Below, piece after piece: positions 6,842 through 16,913 of a stretch of DNA of 64,000 nt. Source of the stretch: Goekera deserti (lineage in GTDB: Bacteria > Actinomycetota > Actinomycetes > Mycobacteriales > Geodermatophilaceae); NCBI RefSeq assembly GCF_010685995.1, contig NZ_JAAGWK010000035.1:1-64000 (forward strand). Reading direction: 5' to 3'. Position numbers and translations under genes: made by a program. A model generated the notes under the pieces. That model was not told where the DNA came from. It saw nothing but the letters and a program-made list of their open reading frames with translations, and searched no databases. The first letter of the stretch is position 1. Each line of letters begins with the position of its first letter.

Positions 6842-9640
6842 TCCGCTGTTGCGCAGGGCGGTGGCGACGCCGTTGATGGTCAGCTGGATGTTGCGGCGGG
6901 TCAGCTCGCCGTCGTCCCCGCCCCGGCGGCGGCGCAGCATCTCCACCTGCAGGTGGTGCAGCGGCTCCAGGTAGGGGAACCGGTTGCGGATCGACCGGGT
7001 CAGGGCGGGGTTGTCGGCGAGCAGCCGGTCGTCGCCGGTGACGGCGAGCAGCATCCGGCAGGTGCGCTCGTGCTCGGCCACGATCTGGTCGAACACCAGG
7101 TCGCGCAGCGCAGCGTCCGGCACCAGCGAGGCGTAGCGGCGGGCCAGGTCCAGGTCGGTCTTGGCCAGCACCATGCCCATGTTCGACAGCACGGTGCGGA
7201 AGAACGGCCAGCGTCCGTGCAGCTCCTGCAACCGGGCCAGCCGGTCGGGGTCGCCGTCCACCCAGGACTCCAGCGCCGAGCCGGTGCCGTACCAGCCGGG
7301 CAGCATGATCCGGGTCTGCGACCAGCTGAACACCCACGGGATGGCCCGCAGGTCGGTGATCTTGTCCCCGGCCTTGCGCGACGGCGGGCGGGAACCGATG
7401 TTCAGCTCGGCCAGCTCGCGCACCGGCGTCGCCGCGCGGAACCACTCCACGAAGCCCGGCGTCTCGTGCACCAGCGCGGCGTAGGCACCGCGGGCGCGAG
7501 CGGCCAGGTCGTCGAACAGCGCGTAGACGTCCTCGGCGTCGCCGTCCAGGCCCTCCAGGGACAGCAGGGTCGACTCCAGCGTCGCCGCGACCAGCGCCTC
7601 CAGGTTGCGGCGGGCCAGGTCGGGCTCGGCGTACTTGGCCGCGATCACCTCGCCCTGCTCGGTGATCCGCAGCTGCCCGGCCACCGACCCCGGCGGCTGC
7701 GCGCGGATCGCCTCGTAGCTGGGGCCACCGCCCCGGCCGACCGTGCCGCCGCGGCCGTGGAACAGCCGCAGGCGCACGCCCTGCGCGCGGGCCACCTCCA
7801 CCAGGTCCAGCTCGGCCCGGTACAGCGCCCAGTTCGCGGCGAGGTAGCCGCCGTCCTTGTTGCTGTCGGAGTAGCCGAGCATGACCTCCTGCGTGCCGTC
7901 GCGGCCGTCGACCATCGAGCGGTACAGCGGCTCGTCGAGCATCGCGGCCAGCGTGGTGCCCGCGGCCTGCAGGTCGTCGATCGTCTCGAACAGCGGCGCG
8001 ATCATGATCGGGGACGACGGCCGGCCGTCGGCACCGACGCCGACCAGGCCGACCTCCTTGAGCAGGACGGCGACCTCGAGCACGTCCGACACCGACCCGC
8101 ACATGCTGATCACGTAGTTGGGGATCGCGCGCGGGCCGAGCAGCCGGATCTGGTCCGCGGCGGCCTGCAGCAGGTCCAGCTCACCGCGGGCCAGCTCGGA
8201 CAGCTCCGCGTGCGCGCCGACCAGCGGCCGGCGCAACCGCAGCTCCCCGGTGAGCAGCTCCTGCCGGGCGGCCTCGTCCAGCGCCAGGTAGTCCGGGCAC
8301 ACGCCGGCCCAGGCCAGCAGCTCGGCGAGGACCTCCTCGTGCACCGAGCTGTTCTGCCGCATGTCCAGCCCGCACAGGTGGAAGCCGAACACCTCCACGG
8401 CCTCGCGCAGCCGGGTCAGCCGGTCGTCGGCCAGCGCGCCCGCGCCGTGGCTGCGCAGCGAGGCGGCCACGGTGTCCAGGTCGGCGATCAGCTCCTCCGG
8501 GGTGTCGTAGGCGGGCAGCTCGACGTCCGGCAGCGGGCCGGGCACCTGCCCGAGCACCCGGACGGCGGTGGCGGCCAGCCGGCGGTACACCCCGCGCAGC
8601 GCCCGCCGGTAGGGCTCGTCGGCCCGGAACGGCGAGTCGTCGCGGGCGGCGTCGGCCAGCTCCTGCAGCGCCGGCGTGGGCGTGACCAGCCGGGCCGACA
8701 TGGACAGCTCGTCGGCGAGGGCGACCAGCTCGGCCAGGTGGTGGCGCAGCGCCGTCTCGGCCTGGCAGGTGGTGGCCCGGCGGACGGCGTCGGCGGTGAC
8801 GAACGGGTTGCCGTCCCGGTCACCGCCGATCCACGAGCCGGTGACCAGCATCGGGGTGGGCAGCAGGTCGGCGTCGGGCCAGCGGCGGCGCAGCTCGGTG
8901 CGCAGCTCGGTGTTGATCGCCGGCACCACCGAGAACAGCGACAGCTCGTAGTAGCGCAGCGCCTCGTCGATCTCGTCGGACAGCCGCAGCCGGCTCAGCC
9001 GCAGCAGCGCGGTCTGCCAGAGCGTGAGCACCGCCCGGCGCAGCTGGCCCGACCAGGCCGGGTCGACGTCGCCGCCGGAGCGGTCGAGCTGCCGGATCAG
9101 GTCACCGACCTGCCGCTGCACCTGGGACACGGTGCGGCGGCGCACCTCGGTGGGGTGCGCGGTGACCACCGGGGTGACCAGCGCACCCTGGAGCTCGCGG
9201 GCCACGGTCGCGGCGTCCAGGCCGGCGTCGTCGAGCAGGTCGAAGGCGTGCGCCAGGCTGCCCTTCTGCGGCGGCGAGCCCTCCCGGCGGTGGTGCCGGC
9301 GGCGGCGCTCGTGGTGCACGTCCTCGGCCAGGTTGGCCAGCAGCGAGAAGTGGCTGAACGCGCGGATCACGTGGTTGGCCGAGCGTTCGTCCAGCCCGGC
9401 GAGCTGCTCGGCCAGGCCGGTGCGGTCCACCTCCGAGCGGCGGATCCGGAAGGCCTCCACCCGGGCGGCCTCGACCAGGGCGAGCACGTCGGGCCCGGCC
9501 TGCTCCTCGATCACCTCCCCGAGCACGCTGCCCAGCAACCGCATGTCGGCGCGCAGCGGGGCGTCGTCCTCACGGTCGTCGGGCTGGGCGGGACCGCCGG
9601 GCTGGCGGAGGTCTGCGACGTCGACGCTGGCTTCGGACAC
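6839..9640 (-). CDS. ppc: Phosphoenolpyruvate carboxylase
   Basis: This 933-residue enzyme carboxylates PEP to oxaloacetate to refill the TCA cycle. Conserved catalytic segments are present in order: [14 protein letters not shown] with the catalytic His, [39 protein letters not shown] with the glycine-rich mobile loop, and [19 protein letters not shown]. The C-terminus ends in NSG rather than the common NTG. GTG 9640 gives the family length; the open frame further upstream is antisense to the divergent lactonase gene and is excluded. Confidence 0.95.
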   Translation of the reverse strand: MSEASVDVADLRQPGGPAQPDDREDDAPLRADMRLLGSVLGEVIEEQAGPDVLALVEAARVEAFRIRRSEVDRTGLAEQLAGLDERSANHVIRAFSHFSLLANLAEDVHHERRRRHHRREGSPPQKGSLAHAFDLLDDAGLDAATVARELQGALVTPVVTAHPTEVRRRTVSQVQRQVGDLIRQLDRSGGDVDPAWSGQLRRAVLTLWQTALLRLSRLRLSDEIDEALRYYELSLFSVVPAINTELRTELRRRWPDADLLPTPMLVTGSWIGGDRDGNPFVTADAVRRATTCQAETALRHHLAELVALADELSMSARLVTPTPALQELADAARDDSPFRADEPYRRALRGVYRRLAATAVRVLGQVPGPLPDVELPAYDTPEELIADLDTVAASLRSHGAGALADDRLTRLREAVEVFGFHLCGLDMRQNSSVHEEVLAELLAWAGVCPDYLALDEAARQELLTGELRLRRPLVGAHAELSELARGELDLLQAAADQIRLLGPRAIPNYVISMCGSVSDVLEVAVLLKEVGLVGVGADGRPSSPIMIAPLFETIDDLQAAGTTLAAMLDEPLYRSMVDGRDGTQEVMLGYSDSNKDGGYLAANWALYRAELDLVEVARAQGVRLRLFHGRGGTVGRGGGPSYEAIRAQPPGSVAGQLRITEQGEVIAAKYAEPDLARRNLEALVAATLESTLLSLEGLDGDAEDVYALFDDLAARARGAYAALVHETPGFVEWFRAATPVRELAELNIGSRPPSRKAGDKITDLRAIPWVFSWSQTRIMLPGWYGTGSALESWVDGDPDRLARLQELHGRWPFFRTVLSNMGMVLAKTDLDLARRYASLVPDAALRDLVFDQIVAEHERTCRMLLAVTGDDRLLADNPALTRSIRNRFPYLEPLHHLQVEMLRRRRGGDDGELTRRNIQLTINGVATALRNSG

Positions 9641-9739
9641 GAGGGGAGTATCGGGGGTGTCTGTGACGAGGAGGTGTCGGGCCGGCCGGGACCCGCGCCC
9701 GCCCTGCCCCCGGGCCCCGCCCCGGGGAGGATGGGCGTC

Positions 9740-10666
9740 GTGGACCGCCTCACCGCCCTGCCCGCCGCCCCTGCCGCCGCCGAGCACGGCGAGGGCCCCA
9801 CCTGGGACGCCGGGCGGGGTGAGCTGCTCTGGGTGGACATCACCGCCGGCATCGTCCGCCGCTCCTCGGTGGCCGCCGACGGGGTCGTGGACGACGTCGC
9901 CGAGCACCGGGTCGGCGGCACGGTCGGCGCCGTGGTGCCCGCGGCGGCCGGCGGCTGGCTGCTGGCCGCCGGCCCCGGCTTCACCCACCTCACCGAGGAC
10001 GGCCGGGCCCGCGTGCTGCTGGAGCTGCGCGGGGAGGGCGGGGACGCCGACGCCGGCGGCACCCGGATGAACGACGCGGCCTGCGACCGGGCCGGGCGGT
10101 TCTACGCCGGCACGATGGCCTTCGACGAGCGGCCCGGCGCGGGCGCGCTGTACCGGCTCGACGTCGACGGCACCGTCACCACCGTGCTGGACGGGCTGAC
10201 GGTGAGCAACGGCATCGACTGGAGCCCCGACGACCGCACCGTGTACCTGGCGGACTCCGGCGAGGCCACGGTGCGGGCTCATCCCTACGACCTGGAGACC
10301 GGCGCCTTCGGCGAGGGCCGGGTGCTGCTCGACCTCACCGGCGACGACGGCCCCGCCGACGGGCTCACCGTCGACGACGAGGGCTGCGTGTGGGTGGCGC
10401 TGTGGGGCGGCGGCCAGGTGCGCCGGTACTCCCCCGACGGCGACCTGCTCACCGTGGTGGACGTCGGCACCGACAACACGTCCAGCTGCGCGTTCGCCGG
10501 CCCGGGCCGCGACCTGCTGGTGGTCAGCACCTCCCGGCACGGGCTGCCGGCCGAGGCCCGCGCCGCCCAGCCGGACGCCGGGCGGCTGTTCGTCGTCCGG
10601 CCGGGGGTGACCGGCCCGCCGGCGTACGCCTACCGGGGCCCGGTCGACGGCCTCCGCCAACGCTGA
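9740..10666 (+). CDS. SMP-30/gluconolactonase (LRE) family protein
   Basis: This 308-residue six-bladed beta-propeller should be a sugar lactonase. Metal-binding positions are visible: the glutamate in GEGPTWD near the N-terminus, asparagines in RMNDAACD and [10 protein letters not shown], and the aspartate in [14 protein letters not shown] 9740 is preferred because GGGGAGG sits nine bases upstream; ATG 9731 would leave no spacing. It is divergent from ppc and ends in hairpin repeat copy 2. The lactone substrate is not evident. Confidence 0.88.
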   Translation: MDRLTALPAAPAAAEHGEGPTWDAGRGELLWVDITAGIVRRSSVAADGVVDDVAEHRVGGTVGAVVPAAAGGWLLAAGPGFTHLTEDGRARVLLELRGEGGDADAGGTRMNDAACDRAGRFYAGTMAFDERPGAGALYRLDVDGTVTTVLDGLTVSNGIDWSPDDRTVYLADSGEATVRAHPYDLETGAFGEGRVLLDLTGDDGPADGLTVDDEGCVWVALWGGGQVRRYSPDGDLLTVVDVGTDNTSSCAFAGPGRDLLVVSTSRHGLPAEARAAQPDAGRLFVVRPGVTGPPAYAYRGPVDGLRQR

Positions 10667-10667
10667 G

Positions 10668-10738
10668 CTGATGGAACGGCCCCGGTGCAGGGTCCCGCCG
10701 CTCGCGGAGCGTGCGGTGGGGGGCAGCGGGGTCCCTCA
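10668..10738. terminator. GC-rich hairpin repeat, copy 2
   Basis: This 71-bp copy starts CTGATGGAACGG just after the lactonase stop and ends GGTCCCTCA, whose TCA is the stop codon of the convergent LLM gene. It differs from copy 1 at about five positions, and the outer arms still pair. The position between convergent genes suggests a bidirectional terminator. Confidence 0.8.
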
Positions 10739-11713
10739 GGCGAAGGCCTCGCGCCAGGCGGGCATCAGCGACTTCTCGCTCCACTCCAGGAACGGCGCCT
10801 GCTGGTCGCCGCCGATCTGCACCAGCGCCAGGTGGGTGAACCCGGCGTCGGCGTAGGCCTTCGCGCCCTCGATCACGGCGTCGACGTCGTCCCCGCACGG
10901 GATGGAGGACGCGACGTCCTCCTCGCGGACGAACTGGCTGGCCGCGTCGAAGGACGCCGGGCCGGGCAGCTCGGGGTTGACCTTCCAGCCCAGGCCGAAC
11001 CAGCGGAACAGCTGGTGCGCCCGGGTGGTCGCCTCCGCCGCGTCGGTGCCGTAGCTGATCGGCATCTGGCCGATCCGCGGCTTGCCGGTGCCGCCGGCGG
11101 CGTCGAACCACTCGCCGTACTCCCCCATCGGCTCGGTGGCGATCATCAGGTCGCCGTGCTCGCCGGCGATGCCGGCGGCCTGCCTGCCGCCCACCGCGAT
11201 GCCGATCGGCACCCGCTTCTCGGGCAGGTCCCAGAGCTTGGCGGACTCGACGTCGAAGTGCTCGCCGCGGAAGTTGGTGGACCCCTCGCCGTCGAACAGC
11301 GAGCTGATGATCTGCACCGCCTCGACGAGCATCTGCTGCCGGATGTCGGCCGGCGGCCAGCCGGCGCCGACGACGTGCTCGTTGAGGTTCTCCCCCGAGC
11401 CCAGGCCCAGGGTGAAGCGGCCCTCGGAGAGGATCTGCAGCGTCGCGGCCTGCTGGGCGACGATCGCCGGGTGGTAACGGAACGACGGGCAGGTCACGTA
11501 GGTGGTCAGCGGGATGCGGCTGGTCGCCTGCGCCGCGGCGCCCAGCGTCACCCAGGCGTTGGGGGCGTGCCCCATCTCGCTGAGCCACGGAAAGTAGTGG
11601 TCGCTGCACACCGAGAAGTCGAAGCCGACCTCCTCGGCGCCGACCACGTGCGAGACGAGGTCACGGGGGCCGGCCTGCTCGGTCATCATCGTGTAGCCCA
11701 GCTGCATGGTCAT
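10736..11713 (-). CDS. LLM-class F420-dependent oxidoreductase
   Basis: The 325-residue protein is a luciferase-like TIM barrel of the F420-dependent branch. Typical segments are FDFSVCSDHYFPW (about 30-42), VTCPSFRYHPAIVAQQAATL, GRFTLGLGSGENLNEHVVG (about 97-115) and VPIGIAVGGRQAAGIAGEHGD. These closely resemble the F420-dependent glucose-6-phosphate dehydrogenase-like subfamily (TIGR03557 type). Such enzymes use coenzyme F420, which actinobacteria make. The substrate is unknown. It shares orientation with the downstream ABC genes, but hairpin copy 3 separates it from them. Confidence 0.9.
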   Translation of the reverse strand: MTMQLGYTMMTEQAGPRDLVSHVVGAEEVGFDFSVCSDHYFPWLSEMGHAPNAWVTLGAAAQATSRIPLTTYVTCPSFRYHPAIVAQQAATLQILSEGRFTLGLGSGENLNEHVVGAGWPPADIRQQMLVEAVQIISSLFDGEGSTNFRGEHFDVESAKLWDLPEKRVPIGIAVGGRQAAGIAGEHGDLMIATEPMGEYGEWFDAAGGTGKPRIGQMPISYGTDAAEATTRAHQLFRWFGLGWKVNPELPGPASFDAASQFVREEDVASSIPCGDDVDAVIEGAKAYADAGFTHLALVQIGGDQQAPFLEWSEKSLMPAWREAFA

Positions 11714-11750
11714 GCCGCCGGGCTACCCCGCTCCCCCGCCCCACCAACCG

Positions 11751-11815
11751 CCTGGCCCCCTTCGGGGGCTCGCCCCGCGCGGAGCGTGGGGTGAGAGGAA
11801 GGGGGTCCTTCCTCA
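11751..11815. terminator. GC-rich hairpin repeat, copy 3 (diverged)
   Basis: Arms GGCCCCCTTC (11754-11763) and GAAGGGGGTCC (11798-11808) flank a core CCCCGCGCGGAGCGTGGGG shared with the other copies. The end, GGTCCTTCCTCA, supplies the stop codon (11813-11815) of the minus-strand permease gene, so it is placed to terminate that transcript. Confidence 0.7.
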
Positions 11816-13009
11816 GCGCTCGGCGGTCAGCGCCTCGCGGTACTTGATCTTGCCGCCGGTGCGCAGCAGGGCGCCGGCGTAGATGCGCCCACCGAGCCGG
11901 ACGACGAGCACCACGGCGACGAGCATGAGGGCCACCGCGACCAGCACCTCCCAGACGGAGGCCTCCCCCGCCGCCGCGCGGATCGGCATCACCAGTGGGG
12001 ACACCCCGGGCACGAACGAGGTGACCGTGGCCAGCGTGCCCCCGGGGTTGCCGATGGCCTGCACGGCGATGATGAACCCGACCACCAGCAGCATGGTCAT
12101 CGGTGTCAGCACGCTGCCCAGGTCCTCCTGCCGGCTGACCAGCGAGGCCGCGGCGGCGAACAGCGACGCGTACAGCGCGTAGGCCAGGATGAACCACATC
12201 AGCGACTGCGCGACGGTGCCGACGGCCTGCCCCGGCAGGTCGAGCACGCCGGCGGCCAGCGCCCCGCCGAGGCCGATCACGGCGAGGAGCACGATCTGCA
12301 GCAGGCCCAGCACGCCGAGGCCGAGGATCTTGCCGGCGAGCAGCTGCCACGGGCGCATCGTGGACAGCAGCAGCTCCACCACCCGGCTCGACTTCTCCTC
12401 CACCACGCCCTGCGCGGCGAACTGACCGAAGAGGATCAGCAGGAAGTAGGTCAGGAACGCACCGGCCGAGGCGACGCCGATCAGCTGGTCGCTGCCGGCC
12501 TGGCGGGGCTGGAGCTCCACGACCTGCACCGCCGGCGGGGAGTCCAGGCGCACGCCGGCCGCGACCAGCTGCTCCTGCACCGACTCGGCTGCCACCGCAC
12601 CCCGCACGATCGACACGACGCTGTCGTCGGCCGACTCGTCGAACAGCAGCTGGGGCCGGTCGCCGAGCACCAGCCCGGCGTCGACGTCGCCGTCCTCGAC
12701 CTGGGTGCGCAGCTCGGCCTCGTCCGCGGCGGAGGAGACCTGCACCTCCTGGCCGAACGCCGTGGCCTGCTCGGTGAGGAACGGCTCGATCGTGGACGAC
12801 GAGCCGACGACGCCCACCCGGGTCGGGTCGTCGTCGCTGTTGAGCAGCACCTGGAAGACGAGCAGGCCGATGATCAGCACCAGCGTGACGACGGTGGTGA
12901 CCAGGAAGGTGCGGTCGGTGATCCGGGTGCTCACCTCGCGGCGGGCCACCAGCCCGACCTGGCGCAGGCTGCTCGGCCGGGTGACCGTCGGCGCCTCGGG
13001 GGCGCTCAC
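11813..13009 (-). CDS. ABC-2 type exporter permease (NatB/YhaP-like)
   Basis: The 398-residue membrane protein has one N-terminal segment (about 33-54), a large extracytoplasmic domain (about 55-195) and a five-helix C-terminal block. The core contains GVVEEKSSRVVELLLSTMRPWQLLAGK, the motif of ABC-2 permeases such as NatB, an exporter of Na+ or small hydrophobic compounds. It overlaps the upstream ATPase gene by 4 bp and is translationally coupled to it. The substrate is unknown. Confidence 0.92.
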   Translation of the reverse strand: MSAPEAPTVTRPSSLRQVGLVARREVSTRITDRTFLVTTVVTLVLIIGLLVFQVLLNSDDDPTRVGVVGSSSTIEPFLTEQATAFGQEVQVSSAADEAELRTQVEDGDVDAGLVLGDRPQLLFDESADDSVVSIVRGAVAAESVQEQLVAAGVRLDSPPAVQVVELQPRQAGSDQLIGVASAGAFLTYFLLILFGQFAAQGVVEEKSSRVVELLLSTMRPWQLLAGKILGLGVLGLLQIVLLAVIGLGGALAAGVLDLPGQAVGTVAQSLMWFILAYALYASLFAAAASLVSRQEDLGSVLTPMTMLLVVGFIIAVQAIGNPGGTLATVTSFVPGVSPLVMPIRAAAGEASVWEVLVAVALMLVAVVLVVRLGGRIYAGALLRTGGKIKYREALTAER

Positions 13010-13953
13010 GCCGCCACCGCCGTGCTGCCGGTGGCGTCCGGGCCGCCCGCCGACGGGCCGGTCGGGGCGGCCACGGCCTCCCGGAACAGCTCGACCAGCG
13101 TGGGTTCCCGCCAGGAGAAGTGGGTGACCCGGCCGGTGGCGAGCGCGGCGCTGAGCACCTGCTGGTCGTCGGTGCCCGGCGCGAGCTCCAGCACCGTGTC
13201 ACCGCGCTGCTCGGACACCACGCGGACGCCGGGCACCGCGGCGGCCCAGCCGGCCGGCGCGTCCGGCGCGACGACCCGCAGCTGCCGGCCGGCCTCGCGG
13301 GCGCGCAGGTCGGTGACGGTGCCGCTGGCCACGATCCGACCGCGGGCCAGGATGCCGACCGCGTCGCAGAGCCGCTCGACGAGCTCCAGCTGGTGGCTGG
13401 AGAAGATCACCGGCACCCCGCGCCGGGCCTGCTGCAACAGCGCCTCGGCGAGCGAGTCGACGCCGACCGGGTCCAGGCCGGAGAACGGCTCGTCCAGGAT
13501 GAGCACCTCGGGCTCGCTGACCAGGGCGGCGCCCAGCTGCACCCGCTGCTGGTTGCCCAGCGACAGCTTCTCCACCCGCTCGTCGCGCCGCTCGCCCAGG
13601 CCGAGGACCTCGACCCAGTGCTCGGCGGCGCGGCCGGCGGAGGCGGCCTCCATCCCGTGCAGCCGGGCGAAGTAGGCCAGCTGCTCGCGCACCCGCATCT
13701 TCGGGTAGAGGCCGCGCTCCTCCGGCATGTACCCGATCCGCCGGCGCACGTCCTCGTCCACCGGCCGGCCGCGCCAGCGCACCTCGCCGGCGTCCGCGCG
13801 GGCCAGGCCCATCGCGATGCGCATCGTCGTCGTCTTGCCCGCGCCGTTGGAACCGCAGAAGCCGAACATCTGGCCCGGCGCGACGGTGAAGCCCACGCCT
13901 TCCAGCACCCGGTTGTCGCCGTAGGCCTTGTAAAGGCCGTCGATCTCCAGCAC
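13006..13953 (-). CDS. ABC transporter ATP-binding protein (NatA-like)
   Basis: This 315-residue ATPase carries Walker A GSNGAGKTTT (about 34-43), the Q-loop region YMPEERGLYPKMRV, signature LSLGNQQRVQLGAAL (about 132-146), Walker B VLILDEPFSGLDPVG and an H-loop VIFSSHQLELVERLCD. The signature LSLGNQQ and the C-terminal extension of about 90 residues are typical of NatA/DrrA-type exporters. It precedes its permease with a 4-bp overlap and is divergent from udgX. Confidence 0.93.
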   Translation of the reverse strand: MLEIDGLYKAYGDNRVLEGVGFTVAPGQMFGFCGSNGAGKTTTMRIAMGLARADAGEVRWRGRPVDEDVRRRIGYMPEERGLYPKMRVREQLAYFARLHGMEAASAGRAAEHWVEVLGLGERRDERVEKLSLGNQQRVQLGAALVSEPEVLILDEPFSGLDPVGVDSLAEALLQQARRGVPVIFSSHQLELVERLCDAVGILARGRIVASGTVTDLRAREAGRQLRVVAPDAPAGWAAAVPGVRVVSEQRGDTVLELAPGTDDQQVLSAALATGRVTHFSWREPTLVELFREAVAAPTGPSAGGPDATGSTAVAA

Positions 13954-14092
13954 GTCCGTCTCCTGGGGTGGTCCTGAGCCTGGGTCACGACCGTAGCGCC
14001 GAGTGGATCATGTTGACCAGCGGGTCTCGGTGAACAGTCGCCCCACAGCGGCTCGCCCTGCGGGACCGCGCGCGGTGGGGTGTCATCAGCAC

Positions 14093-14770
14093 ATGAGCAC
14101 CGAGAACCACCCGGCCCAGGTGCCGAGCGACGCTGGCCTCGGCGAGCTGCGTCAGGCCGCCGCCGGCTGCCGGGCCTGCGAGCTGTGGGAGCCGGCCACC
14201 CAGACCGTGTTCGGCGAGGGCCCGGAGACCGCCCGGATCGTGTTCGTCGGCGAGCAGCCCGGCGATCAGGAGGACCGTGCCGGGGAGCCGTTCGTCGGCC
14301 CGGCCGGCAAGCTGCTGGACCGCGCGCTGGGCGACGCCGCCATCGACCGGCGGGATGCCTACATCACGAACGCGGTCAAGCACTTCCGGTTCACCCCGAC
14401 GCCGAAGCGGCGCATCCACCAGTCCCCGGGCGCCGAGCACCTCCGGGCCTGCCGGCCGTGGCTGGAGGCGGAGTTCGCCGTCCTCAAGCCGGAGATCGTG
14501 GTGTGCCTGGGCGCGGTGGCGGCCAAGGCGCTGATCTCGCCGTCGTTCCGGATCACCAGGGAGCGCGGGCAGCTGCTGCCCTGGACCCCACCCGGCGTCG
14601 CGGCCGCCGAGGACGGCGACGACGAGCCCGACGAGGGCGCCCCCGCCCAGACCTGGATGCTCGCCACCGCGCACCCCTCGGCGATCCTGCGCACCCCGGA
14701 CGAGGGCCGCGCCGCCGCCTACGACGCCCTGGTCGCCGACCTGAAGGTGGTCGCGCACGCCCTGGCGTGA
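14093..14770 (+). CDS. udgX: UdgX, covalent uracil-DNA glycosylase-family protein
   Basis: This 225-residue protein is a UdgX of the family 4-like uracil-DNA glycosylases. It has the iron-sulfur cysteines CRAC (26 and 29) plus C120 and C138, the active-site motif GEQPGDQEDRAGEPFVGPAG (53-72) and the UdgX-specific loop KRRIHQSP, with His at residue 109. In M. smegmatis UdgX that same His109 forms a covalent bond to the abasic deoxyribose after uracil removal. HPSAILR (194-200) is the C-terminal motif. ATG 14093 gives the numbering above. It stands alone, divergent from the ABC genes. Confidence 0.93.
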   Translation: MSTENHPAQVPSDAGLGELRQAAAGCRACELWEPATQTVFGEGPETARIVFVGEQPGDQEDRAGEPFVGPAGKLLDRALGDAAIDRRDAYITNAVKHFRFTPTPKRRIHQSPGAEHLRACRPWLEAEFAVLKPEIVVCLGAVAAKALISPSFRITRERGQLLPWTPPGVAAAEDGDDEPDEGAPAQTWMLATAHPSAILRTPDEGRAAAYDALVADLKVVAHALA

Positions 14771-14867
14771 GCGCTTCGGACCCGTCCGGGTCGTCGTCCC
14801 CCGGCTGGGTCCGGATCGGCGAGGCGCGGGTCTGGTACGGCGGGCGTCCAGGTGTGAGCATGCCGTC

Positions 14868-15983
14868 ATGAGGCAGGTGGTGGCGCCCGTGAGCGGGGCC
14901 GTAGGTCGCGGCGTCCGGCTCGGGGCCCTGTGCGGGGCGGTCGCCGCTGTGGGCAGTGCGCTGCTCCGCCTGGCGCCCGGCGGGCTCGGGGAACCGGGCC
15001 GCCTCCTCGCCGTGCTGGCGCTCGTCAGCATCGTCACCGCGCCGCTCGGGATCGTGGTCGGCGCCGTCGTCGGCCTGCTGGTCGGGCTGTGTGCCCGCGC
15101 CGGGACCGGGCCGCTGGCGGTGGTCGCGCCGGCCGTGGTCGCCGTCCTGTGGACCGTGGGGCTCCTGGTCGGCGGAGCCGTGCTGGACGGGGGCGGGGTG
15201 TTCGGGTTGGTCGCCCGGGTGCACACCTGGCTGGTCGCGAGCGTCGTCAGCGCCGCGTGGGGCGGCCACCGCCTGGACCGCTGGCTGCGCACGTCCCGAC
15301 CCGACGCGACGTCGCTGCCCGCCGTCGGGCCGCGCGTCGCAGGGCCGCACGGCGTCGACCCTCCCGTGTCCGCGGGCCAGCACGGCGCGGGTCGGGACCA
15401 GATCGTGCCCGGGACGGGGCGGTGGTGGACACGGACACGGCCCGGGCTGACCGAGCGGGGCGGCGCCACCGGCGTCCGCTGGGGCGTGACCGCCGGTGTG
15501 GGCTGGGTCGCGGCGACCTACTTCGGCGGGGCCGCACTCGCACTGCTGCAGGACCCCACCCCGGCCGACGGCCTGTTCGCCGACCTCGCCGCTGCCGCCT
15601 TCGCGACGATGGTGCTGGGCCTGCTGGTCGCGGCGCCGGTCGGGGCCATGCTGGGCGGTCTGGTCGGCCTGCTGCTGGGCGGGCTGGGCGCCCGCGGCAT
15701 CCGCGGTCTGGTCCTGCTGGGGCCGGTGGTCGCGGCGGCGGTGTGGCTGCTGCTGGTCTACCAGGGGGGACCGTCTCCCGATGCGTTCACCGGCGACTGG
15801 TGGGAGTTCGTCGGCGTGCCGCTCGTCTTCGTCTGCAGCTGCGCGGCGGCATGCGGGCGGGGTCTGGACTGGTGGCCCGCCGTCCCGCCCGGCTCGCTCA
15901 CCGCCCGGCTCGACAGCAGGGTCGCGGGCGCGATCGGCTGCCTGGCACGCATCCTCGCCGCGCGGCGGGCGAGAGCGCACTGA
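14868..15983 (+). CDS. Hypothetical multi-pass membrane protein
   Basis: I do not recognise a family in this 371-residue protein. It has about nine hydrophobic segments in two clusters (roughly residues 15-140 and 205-325) separated by a hydrophilic stretch with several Arg, Gly and Pro residues. Glycine-rich helices such as GIVVGAVVGLLVGL and GAMLGGLVGLLLGGLG repeat in both halves, suggesting an internal duplication. A cytoplasmic tail ends in RILAARRARAH. No operon partner is visible. Confidence 0.7.
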   Translation: MRQVVAPVSGAVGRGVRLGALCGAVAAVGSALLRLAPGGLGEPGRLLAVLALVSIVTAPLGIVVGAVVGLLVGLCARAGTGPLAVVAPAVVAVLWTVGLLVGGAVLDGGGVFGLVARVHTWLVASVVSAAWGGHRLDRWLRTSRPDATSLPAVGPRVAGPHGVDPPVSAGQHGAGRDQIVPGTGRWWTRTRPGLTERGGATGVRWGVTAGVGWVAATYFGGAALALLQDPTPADGLFADLAAAAFATMVLGLLVAAPVGAMLGGLVGLLLGGLGARGIRGLVLLGPVVAAAVWLLLVYQGGPSPDAFTGDWWEFVGVPLVFVCSCAAACGRGLDWWPAVPPGSLTARLDSRVAGAIGCLARILAARRARAH

Positions 15984-16025
15984 GCCCTGCTGACGGCGGG
16001 CCGGCTGAGCGCTGCTGACGGCGGG
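15980..16025. repeat. Short tandem repeat across a stop codon
   Basis: CTGAGCCCTGCTGACGGCGG (from 15980) is repeated as CTGAGCGCTGCTGACGGCGG (from 16005), a period of 25 bp. The first copy contains the stop codon of the membrane protein gene. The remaining intergenic DNA to 16268 shows no gene. Confidence 0.75.
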
Positions 16026-16268
16026 GCGGTGGCCCCGCAGCGGCCACTCGCGGGGGGCTCCCGGCCGCGCCCGGGCCACTGCCCGGCCGCGGTCAGGCGG
16101 TGTGGCCGGCTGTGCCTGCGCGCGACGGAGCGGGATCCACCACGACCGGTGGCCGGGGCTCCCGCGGTGGGCCAGGCGCCCTCCGACGAGTCCCCGGCCC
16201 CGCCGGTGACGCCCCCGTCGCGGACCTGAGCGGACGCGCGCGCCGGCCGTGAGCTCGACCGCGGCTGG

Positions 16269-16913
16269 TCAGCTGCGGCCCAGACCGGCCTCCCGCGCGC
16301 GGACGACGGCCTCGGCGCGGTCGCGCACGCCGAGCTTGGCGAACACGGCGGTGACGTTGTTGCGCACCGTCTTCTCCGACACGAACAGCCGCCGGGCGAT
16401 GGTGGCGTTGGGCAGGCCGGCGGCCATCAGGTCGAGCACCTCGCGCTCCCGGTCGGTCAGCTCGGGGAACGGCCGGGCGACCACCCCGGCGCCGGCGGTG
16501 AAGAACGCGCGCAGCCGGCGGGCCACCTGGGCGTCGTAGACCGCCTCCCCCGCGGCGACCGCGGCCAGTGCCCGGCCGATCTCGGCCTGACCGGCGCCCT
16601 TGAGCACGTAGCCCAGCGCCCCGGCCTGCACGGCGGCGAACAGAGCGTCGTCGTCGGCGACCATGGTGAGCACCAGGACCCGCACGTCGGGGTCCTCGGC
16701 GACCAGCCGGCGGGTGGCCTCGATGCCGCCCAGCCGCGGCATCTGCAGGTCCATGAACACCACGTCGGGTCGCTCGCGCAGCACCGCGGCGACCGCCTCC
16801 TCGCCGTCGCCGGCCTCGGCCACGACGTCGACGCCGAGGTCCTCCAGCAGCACCCGCAGGCCCGCGCGGAACACCGGGTGGTCGTCGGCGACCACCGCGC
16901 GCACGGCGGTCAC
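16269..16913 (-). CDS. LuxR/NarL-family response regulator
   Basis: This 214-residue regulator has a receiver domain (VVADDHPVFRAGL, with the phospho-acceptor D55 in VVFMDLQMPR) and a C-terminal LuxR helix-turn-helix (ELTDREREVLDLMAAGLPN, then SEKTVRNNVTAVFAKLGV, about 143-195). It overlaps the upstream sensor kinase gene by 4 bp (ATGA), so the two form a coupled two-component system. Its target genes cannot be inferred; the neighbours are a membrane protein and an MFS exporter. Confidence 0.95.
   Translation of the reverse strand: MTAVRAVVADDHPVFRAGLRVLLEDLGVDVVAEAGDGEEAVAAVLRERPDVVFMDLQMPRLGGIEATRRLVAEDPDVRVLVLTMVADDDALFAAVQAGALGYVLKGAGQAEIGRALAAVAAGEAVYDAQVARRLRAFFTAGAGVVARPFPELTDREREVLDLMAAGLPNATIARRLFVSEKTVRNNVTAVFAKLGVRDRAEAVVRAREAGLGRS

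Noticed and set aside
6953-9730. Plus-strand frame opposite ppc, continuous with the lactonase frame
   Set aside because: Only the part after 9731 encodes an SMP-30 protein; the part opposite ppc is His/Gln/Val-rich shadow.
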